Assembly (NCBI RefSeq): GCF_026914265.1
Contig: NC_069135.1
Location: 62,176,738-62,240,737 of the forward strand
Source of the DNA: Mya arenaria
Taxonomy: Eukaryota > Mollusca > Bivalvia > Myida > Myidae
Length of the DNA: 64,000 nt
Direction: 5' to 3'
A program made the position numbers and the translations under genes. The notes below the pieces were generated by a model, which was not told the origin of the DNA, did not search any database, and saw nothing but the letters and a program-made list of their open reading frames with translations. Shown here in pieces: positions 1-11,734 of the stretch. The first letter of the stretch is position 1. Each line of letters starts with the position of its first letter.

Positions 1-1084
1 ACTAATGATTGAATGAATTGACGACCGCAGATGTTAAAATATCTCTATATCCTATATATATATAGCCTTTCGCGTCTGAAATTACATCTTATCTAAAGAT
101 AAAGATTTAATTTCAAATCGAGTGGAGAAATATACCATGTGCCTTCTTAATACGTTCAAACTAATATATAAATGATATCGTTTCCTGCTTTGTAATTTAT
201 GCTGAGTGTATTCATGGCATAATAAATGCCCCACTTTGAACTCGGTAATATAAATCTATGGGTTGGCACATGCTATAAACAATGAAGTCGCCTACCCACA
301 AGCAAGCTAGTTAGCTGATAGCTCTATTATCATCAAGTAAAATGCTGATGCCTAGTGCCCCCATGTAATTTTAATATCATTTGAAATGATATTGCTTGCT
401 GGGTCATAAAATGAAAAACAAATGACGAACATTACATTATACATGCAATTTTAGGTTGAATTAAAGCTAAAATCGGTCGTAGAAAAACGTATTTGTTGTT
501 TTTTTCCAGACCTTAAAAGCTTATTTGTTATTTTCTTACAGATTATAATATACTCCAGGACATTATTTAACCTATAACGTGAATAATGCAGCAATTTTCA
601 ACATTTGCTGGTGAATCAGGAAGTCACCTCCATGCGATCTACAATTGATCAGTATTAAAACATAACCACATTCATATGTTTCATGTAATTGTAGTACATT
701 CGAACTTAAACTGTGCATAAACGTACTTTATTGGCAGCAGAAATGGCTGAAAATAGCATGCCAATTAATTTAAAAAAGGAACATCCGAAGAAACGAAAAT
801 TGCTCATGATTTTTGTAAATATCTCCACCACCTAGATACACAAGCGTTTTAATTTAAATTACACTCAGTGTTTCTTTTATTACAAAAATGTGCACAAAAC
901 AAATAAAATGTTCATTTCCACTTTTGTCGCCATAAACATTTCGACATACTTCCATCTATAAGATAGACACCATTGCGCCCTACGATGTATTATGTAAAAT
1001 TTTAAAATAATTAAGGCTAGAAATGGATCACTGCTGTGGCAAAACACATCGTTCTTGTATTTAGGTTATAGAAAACTAGAGGCG
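1..1084. other. AT-rich non-coding DNA, no gene seen
   Basis: No reading frame with recognisable protein similarity, no tRNA-like boxes and no clear repeat periodicity were seen. It precedes the minisatellite that begins near 1085. Confidence 0.5.
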
Positions 1085-1745
1085 ATTAGTACCCACCAGG
1101 CGCCGCTTGGACACAGGAACGGTAGTTTTATCAGAACATTACTATTGTTAGAGAGAGTGAAAGGTCACACAAACTGCAGATGAACGATTTTCTATGCTAA
1201 CAAGCATTACTATGAGCTATCAAAGATGTGATAAATATCCACAGAAGCCGATTGAACACTTGTAAGAGCGAGTGAAATATCAGATAAGTTGCAAATGCCG
1301 ATTATCTATGCTGACCAACATATCTATTAGCTATCAAAGATGCAATTAATATCACCAGACGCCGCTTGAACACTTATGCTGACCAACAGGAGCTTTCAAC
1401 GATGTGATTAATACCCCCAGACGCCGATTGAAAACTTGTAAAAACGATCGAAATGTTACACAAGTTGCAACTGTACGATTTTCTATGCTGACCAACAGCA
1501 GCTATCAATGATGTCATAAATACACCCTGACAGCACTTAAACACTTGTAAGAGCATGTGAAATGTCACACAAGTTGCAAATGTACGACTTTCTTTGGTAA
1601 CCAACATTACTAGGAGCTATCAAAGATATAATAATTATCCCAAGACGCCGCTCGAATACTTGCTACAGCGAGTGAAATGTCACACAAGTTGAAGGTGTAC
1701 GATTTCCGCTGCTGAACAACATTACTATAAAAATACATGAGAATA
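1085..1745. repeat. Minisatellite, unit about 115-120 bp
   Basis: Five to six diverged direct copies of one unit. Recognisable landmarks are 'agctatcaaagatg' (near 1217, 1330, 1617 and variants near 1388 and 1500), 'cagacgccgcttgaacac' and 'gtcacacaagttgcaa'. One unit near 1370-1390 is about half length, consistent with slippage or unequal crossover. The short reading frames on the minus strand here come from the repeat and are not genes. Confidence 0.75.
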
Positions 1746-4074
1746 GGTGCAATATTCATGCTTACCAACATTGATAAGTTTCTGGAGTGTGAGTGCAAAT
1801 GCATATGTAAATAACTGTCTTAAATTGGTTTATAACAAATAAAATCAAATAGAAATCAATCTAACCAATGCCCTTTCTCTTTAGTAATTAACGCACATAT
1901 GAAAAGTAGGTATGACAATGAAAGGTGTGCACTGTAAACCATCGTTTCTAAGAACTGCTATCAATGATTCATTCACCCATTAGAATGCAGCAACGCCATT
2001 TGATCGTATTTACCTGGCAGCGTGACAGGCTTCTTTGATACATTAGACTGACTTGTGACAGGTTTCTTTGATGATCAAAATTAAATAAAAACGTATGTGT
2101 TGTAATTAGCATATGAACCGCAGCGAGAGACAAATATGATTGATTGTTGGTTTCTTTATAAACAAAAAAGGAGTCAAATCACCGATAATGATTCCTGCAG
2201 TATCATATCATACGACAAAAGCAGTGTACGATTATTTAAACGAATTGTATTAATAGCCGTTCGCCAAAAACAACCACAATGGAAACGCTTAAGTACAGCA
2301 AAAATAATTAAAGTGAACATTATTGAGTTCAGTTATTTATATTGTTTTTATGTAGTATAAAAGCATACTAGTTATTTCGATCTTATAATATCTAAGTAAT
2401 TGGTTTAGAAATCATATAGCATACAACATCTATTTTTAATTATATCCCATGGATCTTATATATTTTTCAAAATAATTATTCTAACGTTTCAATTTAAGTC
2501 TTTTACTGTGGTTCAAAATACCAACAACTTGTCAACAACGATGTCACGAATGCAATAATGTTGATACACAGTATATATTGAGTGTTGCGAGCGCGAACAT
2601 GCAAGATGGTCTTTTTTGCTGACTTCACTAATATGGACGTCTTAACTTGCAAATAAACTGTTGTTTATTATTCCTGATACATCTTGGAACAGAAGTGGCA
2701 GTGCCGAAATGCAATGTGGTGCGCAAATATTTTTCTTGATGTTATGCCCAGGTAGTGTGTTATAAATTCTACACAAGTGGTTTTAGGCGGTAAATAGTAA
2801 TTCAGTTTCGGAACGTTTGAGTGAACAGATCGAATAATTTGAATATGGTTCGGTTATTCAATGAGCATTTAGCATTATTTAAAATGATTGTTTGTATTTG
2901 TGTGTTCGTGCGTGCGTGTGTGTGCCTGTGTGTGTTTGTGTGTGTGTTTTAGTGTAGGCAAATTTTATTTGCTTTCTAAATTGACTATATCACAGAATAC
3001 GATTTCTGGAAGTATTGTATATGCACATGTATGTATAGGTCAACGTCCGAGTGCTATTATGTGTTTAGGTCAATGAATGAATTACAAGTGTGCTTGTCTA
3101 CTTTGATACATGGAGTCTTTAACGGATATTATTTTCAAAGACGCAATAGGTTATTTATATGCAGTGAATGCTAATTCCGCGCCATAGTTTAAAAAAATAT
3201 TATGTATATATATATATGTTCAAATCAATTATTTTTTTCTTAATTACATTATTCTTCGAACAAAGAAAAAATAACGTCTCGGATACTTGAAATGCTGGCG
3301 ACGTTGCAGACGTCTTAATTATGGATGTATAAAAGTAAAAACTACAAAGGAAACGTTTGCAAGCATCACATGATCTAACCACATCGATATTATACAATAC
3401 CTAATCAATCTAATTAACTTCATTTTAATTGACTTATAATTATCTGTCAATTAAACTGATTCTCAGCATTGAACATTCACTCAATTGAACATTAAAAAAG
3501 AAATAAACTGTCAGTTAAATGTCTTCTTAGCGGCATATTACTTTCGCACACGATATAATATTCATCATACTGTTCATTTTTGTTGTCACGTTGCATTTAT
3601 AAGGCTTGTACATAAATGTGTGTCTGTCTTATACTTCCAGTCCTTCAGTTAATGGGGCTTGATAACTTCATTTCGATACTAACAGCAGGCAGAATTGAAC
3701 ATAGCCATGTCATTTTTCTTATATGGTTGTATTCATTGTAGAAGGCTAGATGGGGCTCTTTGCGTAAGATATACCATCGTGTCGACAGTCTCACGGTTTA
3801 AGTCATGCTTTCTTTGGTTAAACACATTGTATTGAGCGATGAACTGCCTCGAGCAGAGTAATATTGGTTGTTCGGTGAGGGTGTCATCACCATATAAAAA
3901 GAACGGAGGGTTACCTCAGTCAGAGATTGTACAGTAAAGAGCATACTATTAGGTTGCCTTTGTTCAGTAAAGAGAGGACAAATGAGGTGAAAGCGGTGTG
4001 TAGTCTCCTGATTTCCACACCCATCTGATGGTGAGGGAAAACAAATTCTAACATAAGGATGATGGTTCGAGGAA
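1746..4074. other. Intergenic DNA with a TG microsatellite
   Basis: An interrupted (TG)n tract lies at about 2893-2949 and an AT-alternating tract near 3200-3220. A short imperfect direct repeat containing 'gacaggtttctttgat' lies near 2020-2075. No supported gene was seen. Confidence 0.45.
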
Positions 4075-4911
4075 CAACAATCGTTGCGGAGGTGAGTGTA
4101 CAGGGCCTGCAGCCGGTATTTCCCATAATATAACAGTATAGGATATTTTGGCTGCAGGTACGATTAAAAACCAGTGTTTACAGTATTTGCATCATTTTGG
4201 AGACAATTCAATGTAATAAGAAAGGACTTAACTAAAGAACAAGGCTGTCCGGGTTCGGGTACTGGATATGTTGGATGAATTTCTAAGAAATCTTGTTGAA
4301 TCTTGTCCTACACTCTGGGAACCAAAACCGACAGATAATCTGTTGTTTAACCATTTTTCATTTTAGATAAGAGATGATGTTTGTGTTTCTCTCTCATGCA
4401 TACTCCTAAGACTGGCCAAATAAATCAGAGAAAAATAATACCTCAAAAGACCGACCATCAAGCCGATAACAAATATGTTTCATTGTATAACCTATGGGTC
4501 AGGCTTAATCTTTTATAAACTAAATTAGACAACGGCAACGGCAATAATCAGACAGAAAAGTGCATAGATGAGATTCAGAAAAAAAGGTTAAGCACACACT
4601 GATGTATATTGATATAATAAAATAAGACAAGACAAAAGCAAAATTAAGGTCAATGATACCAAACAATTGTTTTGGTGAATAGAAATCATTAACATTTAAT
4701 TTGCATTGCATCACATTCATTGATATTTGATATATACTACTCAAAACTTGATAGGGATCATGTTTTTTTAATATAAAGTACATACGTATTTCAAGAAAAC
4801 GATATATCAACACTAAATGTTATCAAATGGCATTGTTTCAGGTTTCAAATGTCATAAGATATCAGTACCAAACCAATTCCGTTCAAGTGTAACGGACTCC
4901 TAAAAATGATA

Positions 4912-6075
4912 GGGGTCAAAAGCAGGCGTATATCAGGTTGTCAACAAATTTGGAAAGTCAACGGAATATCTTTGAACTTTTCTAAAACCAATGTTAGTAG
5001 CGTGTGTGATGTCAGCTGTTGCTGAGGGAGTCTGATCCATTCCTCCTGAAGCGCTGTTCTGAGCTGAGGAACCATTGTTGGCTGGACCGGACGAGCAGAA
5101 ACAGCTTTCTTAAGCATGTCCCAGGCATGCTCGATCGGGTTCATGTCGGGGGAACGAGCTGGCCAGTTCATTCTCTCGATGGTAGCATTTTCCAGAAATT
5201 GGTTTGTGATGTTTGTTCTGTGTGGGCGCGCATTATCATCCATGAGCATGAAATCAGGACCGATTGCACCTGCATATGGTCGAATATGAACGTCCAGGAT
5301 CTCGTTACAATAACGAACAGCCGTCAACGTTACGTTTTCAATTACGTGCAAGACTGTTTTCCCGTGCATGCTTGTTCCGGCCAATACCATAACTTAGCCC
5401 TTGCCATAACGATCATGTTCGGCGACACAAACTGGAGCAAAACGTTCATTACGTCCCCTCCACACTCTGGAACGTCGATCTGTAAAGTCAATACAAAACT
5501 TTGACTCGTCTGTAAAAAGCACTGTGGTCCATTTGTTTAACGCCCATCCATCGTGTTGACGTGCCCAGTCCTAACGCTCCTGGATATGGTATCGGGTCAA
5601 TGGGATGCGAATTGCCGGTCGTCGTCCATCAAACCAGCACTATGCAAACGAAAGCTGTTTCGTCTGGCTAAAACCGCAATGTAACGATCCTGAATGTCAG
5701 ATGTAGCCTTTGCACAACCACCACCATGTCAATGTTGAGCATTTCTATTCGTTTGATAACGATTCCACATCCTGCAAACTACACCTTGTGACAAATTCAG
5801 GTGTTCTGCCACAGTCCTCTGAGACAACCCTGCCTCCAGCATTCCAATACCAACATGCATTTCATCAGGAGTTAAACGTCTTCTGTTTGGCATTTTTAAC
5901 ACAATGTGGTAGATGGTCCGAGTAAAAATCGAATACACGAAGCGAAAAACAAGAAATGACCACATGTTTAAGTTGTTACATGTTTGCCAAAACGCCTTGA
6001 ATAGAAGCAAAAGTGTTCATTTAAATGTAACAGAGGTTTTACATTAGATCAATTCATTTCTGTTACAAATACCCC
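4912..6075 (-). mobile_element. Tc1-family DNA transposon, degenerate
   Basis: The element is bounded by TA dinucleotides (4910-4911 and 6076-6077). Its ends are short inverted repeats beginning GGGGTC on the left and, on the opposite strand of the right end, GGGGTA. At about 1.16 kb it is the expected length for a minimal Tc1 element. It encloses a minus-strand transposase relic. The homologous segment around 37300-37540 lacks it, so it inserted into this copy after the duplication or was lost from the other. The termini were read by eye and could be off by a few bases. Confidence 0.65.
4941..5893 (-). pseudogene. Tc1 (DD34E) transposase pseudogene
   Basis: The likely start is the ATG at 5893, giving MPNRRRLTPDEMHVGIGML and a helix-turn-helix (LSQRTVAEHLNLSQ), as in the N-terminal DNA-binding region of Tc1 transposases. 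The catalytic part is recognisable: FTDESKF holds the first Asp, DNARPHRT the second, and NPIEHAWD the Glu. The second Asp and the Glu are separated by 34 residues, the Tc1 spacing. The copy is dead. The N-terminal frame ends at a stop near 5731, the N- and C-terminal parts lie in different frames with residues missing between them, and two further stops interrupt the catalytic frame near 5573 (QER*DWARQH) and 5393 (GKG*VMVLAG). Confidence 0.9.
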
Positions 6076-7957
6076 TATAAAACCCACATTATAAACTGCC
6101 CATTCTTGTTGCTTTTCAAATAAAACGTACATATCAATCTTTTTATAGAAATCTTTTTAATCATCTTTTTACATTTCCTTCTATTTCTTGAATACAGGCT
6201 TTGGTTGTCTACACATCTGCTTTATGTACTGATTCTATTCATGGACACTTGCACCTTTTACGGTTATCTGACTGATAGGGAAATGCACCTACACCAGGTC
6301 CCCCTGATATGGGCTATCAAACTGCAACTGGGGATTACAGTACTTACGATGATGCTGATTATGGTAACGATTGTGTCAGTGATCTTAATGGGAAGGAATT
6401 CTGGTTATGACGTTTGGGTCTGGTGTATATTACAACATTTGTAACTCTTGAAATTGCGTATACCAAGTTTCCATTTTTGCCTGATAAGAGTCCCTTGTTT
6501 TTCTGTTCGCCCTGCTTGCATTATTATCACCATTTGTGGGATGGACCCCAATTTGATTTTCCTTAGGCTGAGTTCTATTGTTTGCATTAGTTTGTGAAAG
6601 TGACTTACTATAAACAGATAATTTTTAATAACACTTGTCATCCTGACTGTTGTAAGCGTACGTTCGGGACTTTCTTGTGGTGCTGTTTTTATCTCTTGGA
6701 CATTAAGGATTTCAATTTATTTCCGTGTTCCCTTTAAGATTCAGATTCATCACTTGAAGACATTGAATCGTCACTTGTATCGTCAGAGCTAGTATATAAA
6801 TCATCATTGATGGGCTCGTAGTTACGTCATTAGGCTCTTTAGAGCTAGTTAACAAATCATCATATTTTGGGTGAAAGCTACCCTTTGTTTCAGCAAATAG
6901 CTCAGTATGTATGTGGAAAACTACAGACACAAGCTCGGTAGCAAAACCGTTATACATAAACCCTGTTTAATGGCACAGGGTAAACGCCAAAACATAGAAG
7001 ACAAAAAAACAAAAAAATCACAAACAAGAAACAAGTCTATATTTATGTTTAATATATTAAGACAAAGAAATGTGCATGGAAAGGTCCATAACGCTGACTA
7101 ATACAGTAATATTAATGCTTAAGTTCTCTTATTGTGAATGAAGTATTTAAGACTGGGACATTTAGTATTTTTAAGATGGAGGTTTATTTAATTATTTATT
7201 GGCAAATCTTCAAAGTCATGCATGGGGATTAAACATAAGAAAATTGTGAAGTCTACCAAGCTACTTAATCTTCTTAGAAGTGATTGTCAAAGTACTAAAT
7301 GGGAGAAAAAGCTAAGTTATACTCAATATTACACTGGATTGCAAACACATGACTCAGTAATTACTTTTCTAATATTTAAAACAAATTTAAGGGAAATTTT
7401 GATCTTAATAAAACTGAAAGTAATTATGTGTGAAAAGTGATCAAAAAGCTTGGAACAATGATAAATTATTACTCAAAATAGGTCTCTTGTCATGGATAAT
7501 TGAAAGATATTCTTCCAAATCTTAAACTTTGGTCAAAACGTTTCGAAAGTTTATCTAACGTTTAATTATATGATACGTCGGGTTAAACGAGATGTCACTT
7601 GGTTAAATGCTTCGATGTTAAACTTAGTAGGATTGTTACCCGGTTCTTATCAAAATCTAGGAATATAATCACAATGGGCATGTCATGTTTATTCAATACT
7701 TAAAAAACAATCGGTTGTATAATTCTTTGAAAACCCTGTAAATGATAAGTTAACTTAAGTCATAAAGTTATAGTTCCAACATAGAAGGAAGCTTTAAGTC
7801 AGTAGAGGCGAAATTGTGATCATTTAAAATGCATGTTTCCTTAATAATACCTACAAGGCGACATATGTCAAAATCACGTTGTTGTGTTTTTGTGTGTTTT
7901 TTTTCTCACTGTCTTTGGTTGCAGACTTAAAACTTCAACTTGAACAAACATGGGTCT
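6076..7957. other. Duplicated non-coding flank
   Basis: No supported gene was seen. A 72-codon open frame at 7222-7440 is also open at 38157-38375, but the second copy has GTG instead of ATG and six amino-acid changes, so it is treated as chance conservation within the duplication. Confidence 0.45.
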
Positions 7958-8256
7958 AGTGGCGGATCCGTGGTTTAGTGGTAACTCACTAAACTAAAAA
8001 TCCGGGGATCGTTGGTTCGATTCCCTGCCACACAACTAAACAAATACTAATGGTCTTCCGGTAGGGGCGTTAAATGGTGGTCCCGAGTGACAGTGCTATA
8101 CTCTGTTGCACGTAAAAGAACCAGGGTATCACTAACGAGGGTTACATTCTGTCTGTGTACTATTCTCCAAAAACCTAAAATGACTAACAATTCTATTGGA
8201 GCACTCGCTGAATGGGCAAGGCCCGAGAGCGAATTTAAATAAATGTACACACACAA
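7958..8256 (+). mobile_element. tRNA-derived SINE, copy 1
   Basis: The head resembles a tRNA: an A-box-like stretch 'tggtttagtggtaa' near 7970-7984 and a perfect B box 'ggttcgattcc' at 8014-8024, spaced as in RNA polymerase III internal promoters. The non-tRNA body includes 'attggagcactcgc' and 'gaatgggcaaggcccgag', which are shared with the copy at 39231-39545. The anticodon region is not tRNA-like, so this is a SINE and not a working tRNA gene. It sits at equivalent places in units A and D, so it predates that duplication. Confidence 0.75.
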
Positions 8257-8399
8257 GGACTTACTTCACCACGTTCCACTCCGCACCACACTAAATAAAC
8301 CTCCGTTATATACTGGGTTCCATTAATTAACAAACCTTAATATGCTGCCAGGTGCTGATATTTTTTGAATGTGTTATCATCGCAAACAGGAAATGAGCA

Positions 8400-9440
8400 A
8401 CGTTTATCAAAATTTCGGAAGTGTATGTAAATTATATTAATGATTACGATTAACTTAATTTATGCATGCGGATGATAATCTTTGTAAAAATGCATGTACA
8501 TTATAATTACACTTATGATAACCTGAGTAGTGCATGTTTATTATAAAAACACTTATGATAATTTCAGTTATGCATGCATAATGTATTTAAACGCTAATGA
8601 TAAGCTTAGTAATGCATGTATATTGTATAAACATTTATGATGATCTGGTTTGTGTATATTTATTGTATAAATACTAATGATAATCTAAATATTGCATATA
8701 AAATGCATAAACTAGTATGATAATCTTTGTAATGCATGTATATTGTATAAGCGATGATTATAATCTGATTAGTTTATACATATTCTATGAAAGCTCGTGA
8801 TCATCTAAGACCTGCGTGTTTATTGTGTGTGTTTTTGTACAAATGCTTATCTGAATAGTTTATTGTATAAACGCTAATGATAATATTAGAAGTGTATGTA
8901 TATTTTATAAACGCTTATGATTAATTGTGTTGTACTCAGGGGCGCAGCTATGTCTCTATTCATGTGGATTCAGAATTGTGCCGGGGGGTATTAGAATTTT
9001 GAAAACAATGGAGTATTCTGGTGCATTCTGGGCGTTCTGACATCATTTATTTAGCACTGGAAAATGGACAGTTTTAGGATAATACATCAACAAATTTACC
9101 ATTTACTCGGCTGATTTTTTCTCTAAAATAGCAAACAAATAAGGTCCGACATACAATCAGATTGTCTTACAAGTCTTATTTTCTGTCCTTTTTGCCATTG
9201 TACTGTATAATTACATTTTAAATGACAATGTCCATATGTCTGGTACATCATGAAGTCAAGTAAGAATAGTGATTCTGTAACGTTGGCTGAACTGTTTTAT
9301 TTTTTGATAGAATCATGCGAATTCAGCCTCGAACTCACGTATAGGCAGCTACGCGCCTGGTGCATGTATATTGTTTAAAAGCTTACGATAATCTTAGTAG
9401 CGAATGTATATTGTTTCACAGGTTGCGATAATCTGAGTAG
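8400..9440. repeat. Degenerate 40-bp minisatellite upstream of copy A
   Basis: Diverged copies of a unit of about 40 bp that reads roughly 'aacgcttatgataa' then 'tgagtaatgcatgta' then 'tattgtat'. The same array type precedes copies B (about 17940-18470), D (39660-40290), E (53130-53280) and F (59790-59960). It is interrupted by a TIR element at 8937-9359. Confidence 0.8.
8937..9359. mobile_element. hAT-like non-autonomous TIR element (MITE)
   Basis: The left end CAGGGGCGCAGCTATG pairs with the opposite strand of the right end, CAGGCGCGTAGCTGCC. Further inside, GGATTCAGAATT on the left matches GGCTGAATTC on the right. CAGGGGCG-type ends are typical of hAT elements. The corresponding place in unit D (about 40190-40200) runs straight from 'gtgttgtac' into 'atgtatattg', giving an approximate empty site. 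There is no coding capacity. A clean 8-bp target duplication was not resolved. Confidence 0.65.
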
Positions 9441-10068
9441 TGTATATGTGTATTGTATGCTATGTCACTATTGTATATACATGTTGTAATTTCTCGACCT
9501 CATACACATCGGAGCTTCAAAAAGATAAAAAGGATATGAACTCCACCAAATATTCTTATGACGAGAATAGTGTACATGTATGCATAAACCTCCACTTCAC
9601 TTGTGTTTATCGCGGCGAGTTCACAGTTTTTTCAGAAAATGCGAATTTTATTGCACATTAGGTTAAACAGTGAATCAACCTATACAAATCCAGGTCAATG
9701 GAGTATTGATAATAGGGGACAACACGGAAGTAAATATCATCTCTCCGTTTTCAGAAAATTGAACAATTATTTACTGAAAATGGTTTTTGATCGAGTGGTT
9801 TATACAAAGGGATGTTAAACAACGATATATAGGTCAAATCGATTCGTGTCTTTATCTATGTTATCTACTATATAAACTATTTGTTCTAAGCCTGGTTATA
9901 GGTTGTATACGTGTTTAAATTCAAGCATGGACATTTCACCAAATTCAAACACAACATAAGCAAACATTAAAATCTAGAAGGGGATAACAATAAAACTTTT
10001 ATATGGTTTGGAATACAAAGTCACAACTAAATACGACGTGCCAGCTAAGGGCTGGGTGAATGATTAAC

Positions 10069-11673
10069 ATGGCAACCGCGGATGGCTCAGATGATATTTT
10101 GTCAAACAAAGACGGCGACTTAAAATGTGAACCATGCTTAAGTGATGGACGGACACGTACTGTTGAAGGTTTTTGCATGGAATGCGATGAATATCTGTGT
10201 CAGTCATGTCTGGATACGCACAGGATACTACGTGTGACGAAACCCCACCATGTTAAAAGAGGAGAAGACATACCAAGAAAGAATCCAAATAAACCCGCTC
10301 GGTATCCCGCTGAAAGCAGCTGTCATGTACACACTGACAGTAAAATAACATCGTTCTGTAAATCGCACAAGCAATTATGTTGTGACCAGTGTGTGATTCT
10401 GGGGCACAAAGTTTGCACTGATGTAAAGTCAATCGGCGATTATTCCCAAGAATTCGTGAACAGTGAAGACTATAAAAAGGCTGTACAAAAGCTTAAGAGT
10501 TTACAATCAGCATATACCGCGAAAAATAAAGAAGCAAACATGAATCTTGAGGAAGTTGATCGTTATTACCACAAGGCAATGGAGACGTTCAAAGAAGAAC
10601 TTGACAAAATCAAGATATCAGATATAAGAACATTAAAGGCTGTGGTCTCTACATATGACAGTGTTCTTAGTCAGCTTGGTTCTTGGTCCGAAAGTATCGA
10701 CACGTGTAAAAACAAAAATCAGGACAATGAACTCGCCATCTTGGTGCTGCGGTCCATAAGAGATGCAGAAACGATCAAAGATAATATACAAAGGTTATGT
10801 ACCGACGTCAGTTTTGTCAGATATGGTTTCGTGCCAGATAAAACATCACTGCTTCGTCTAGTCAAAGCGCCCTTTCTTGTTCGGACGATTACTATCAAGC
10901 ATGAAAGTGACGAAAACACATTTCAAATCACAGACATTGCGTTGTTACGAAATAACCTCGTCATATTAGCGGACTACAGCGATTCAAAACTAAAGATATT
11001 CGATACTGACAATTCTACTCTTGTTTCAAATGCTAAATTACAATATTCGCCATGGCAGATGTCAGTTACAGAGCACGGTGAAGCATACGTGACACTTTAC
11101 GGCCAACCTAGAATACTCCACCTGAAGTCTCCCGCGAAAGACCTCACCACTTTTCGGGAGATAAACGTAGACGGCAAATTTTTTGCCGTAGAATGTTTCA
11201 ACAAAACTTTGAAAGTTCAGTGTTTGTCTCCTGCCAAAACTATAGAAGTAGATGAAGATGGAAAACAAATCAGGGTTATCAATAATGACTTAAGTAAGGA
11301 AACCACAGAGAATGGAGAACAGTTTATCACTAATCCACGTTGGTCAACACAAGATCCCGCAACTGGTTCCATGTACGTATCATGTAATAGCAAACATTCA
11401 ATAACAGAAATAACAAGTAACGGCAATGTTAAGTTACTTGTGAAGTCAGATAAGCTTAATAATCCTTATGGCCTGTGCATGGACACTGATGGTTCAATCA
11501 TCGTGTGTAGCTACAATAGCAAGGACGTGTTTAGGGTGAAGAGAAATGGAGACATCCAGAGTGTTTTACCACAACCTCTGGACTTTAACCCTATGGCAGT
11601 TGCTCTTGATAAACGTACAAAGCGTTTGTTTATCGGTGGAAATAAAGATAGACTTTTTGAGTTCCAAATCTAA
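10069..11673 (+). CDS. TRIM-like B-box/coiled-coil/propeller protein, copy A
   Basis: Intact 534-aa intronless frame. The ATG at 10069 (context aacATGG) is preferred over the in-frame ATG at 10060 because every paralogue starts MATA. B-box 1 is at residues 20-62 (C20, C23, C36, C39, C44, C47). B-box 2 is at 85-118 (C85, H88, C97, H100, C105, C108, H113). A helical coiled coil covers about 130-235 and an NHL-like beta-propeller about 275-534. There is no RING finger, so direct E3 ubiquitin ligase activity is not expected. TRIM-family proteins without a RING generally act by oligomerising through the B-box and coil and binding ligands with the C-terminal domain. The role here is inferred, and innate immunity is one possibility because such families are expanded in bivalves. 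A poly(A) signal lies 56 nt after the stop. Confidence 0.9.
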   Translation: MATADGSDDILSNKDGDLKCEPCLSDGRTRTVEGFCMECDEYLCQSCLDTHRILRVTKPHHVKRGEDIPRKNPNKPARYPAESSCHVHTDSKITSFCKSHKQLCCDQCVILGHKVCTDVKSIGDYSQEFVNSEDYKKAVQKLKSLQSAYTAKNKEANMNLEEVDRYYHKAMETFKEELDKIKISDIRTLKAVVSTYDSVLSQLGSWSESIDTCKNKNQDNELAILVLRSIRDAETIKDNIQRLCTDVSFVRYGFVPDKTSLLRLVKAPFLVRTITIKHESDENTFQITDIALLRNNLVILADYSDSKLKIFDTDNSTLVSNAKLQYSPWQMSVTEHGEAYVTLYGQPRILHLKSPAKDLTTFREINVDGKFFAVECFNKTLKVQCLSPAKTIEVDEDGKQIRVINNDLSKETTENGEQFITNPRWSTQDPATGSMYVSCNSKHSITEITSNGNVKLLVKSDKLNNPYGLCMDTDGSIIVCSYNSKDVFRVKRNGDIQSVLPQPLDFNPMAVALDKRTKRLFIGGNKDRLFEFQI

Positions 11674-11728
11674 ATGTTGCTAATCATCATACAGAAGAGT
11701 TTGTCCCCGGATGCTACCAAACCCCACA

Positions 11729-11734
11729 ATAAAG
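11729..11734 (+). promoter_or_regulatory. Poly(A) signal of copy A
   Basis: A canonical AATAAA lies 56 nt after the copy A stop codon. The aligned site in copy E (near 55611) reads 'aatagt', so the signal appears lost there. Confidence 0.6.

Larger units (their letters stand above)
4075..7770. repeat. Segmental duplicate of 36760-38690
   Basis: Sequence from about 4075 ('acaatcgttgcgga' onward) realigns at about 36763, and the two stay collinear, with indels, to near 7745 and 38690. The Tc1 element at 4912-6075 is present only in this copy, and the 6400-6990 stretch is shorter in the other. It forms the outer 5' part of the duplicated unit that leads into TRIM-like copies A and D. Confidence 0.75.

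Noticed and set aside
5019..5504. 161-codon plus-strand frame
   Set aside because: Antisense shadow of the Tc1 transposase relic.
7222..7440. 72-codon frame also open at 38157-38375
   Set aside because: The second copy lacks an ATG, the copies differ at six residues, and no family is recognisable. It is explained by shared ancestry of the duplicated DNA.
7958..8040. Functional tRNA gene
   Set aside because: A and B boxes are present, but the anticodon arm and acceptor stem do not fold as a tRNA, and a SINE body follows.
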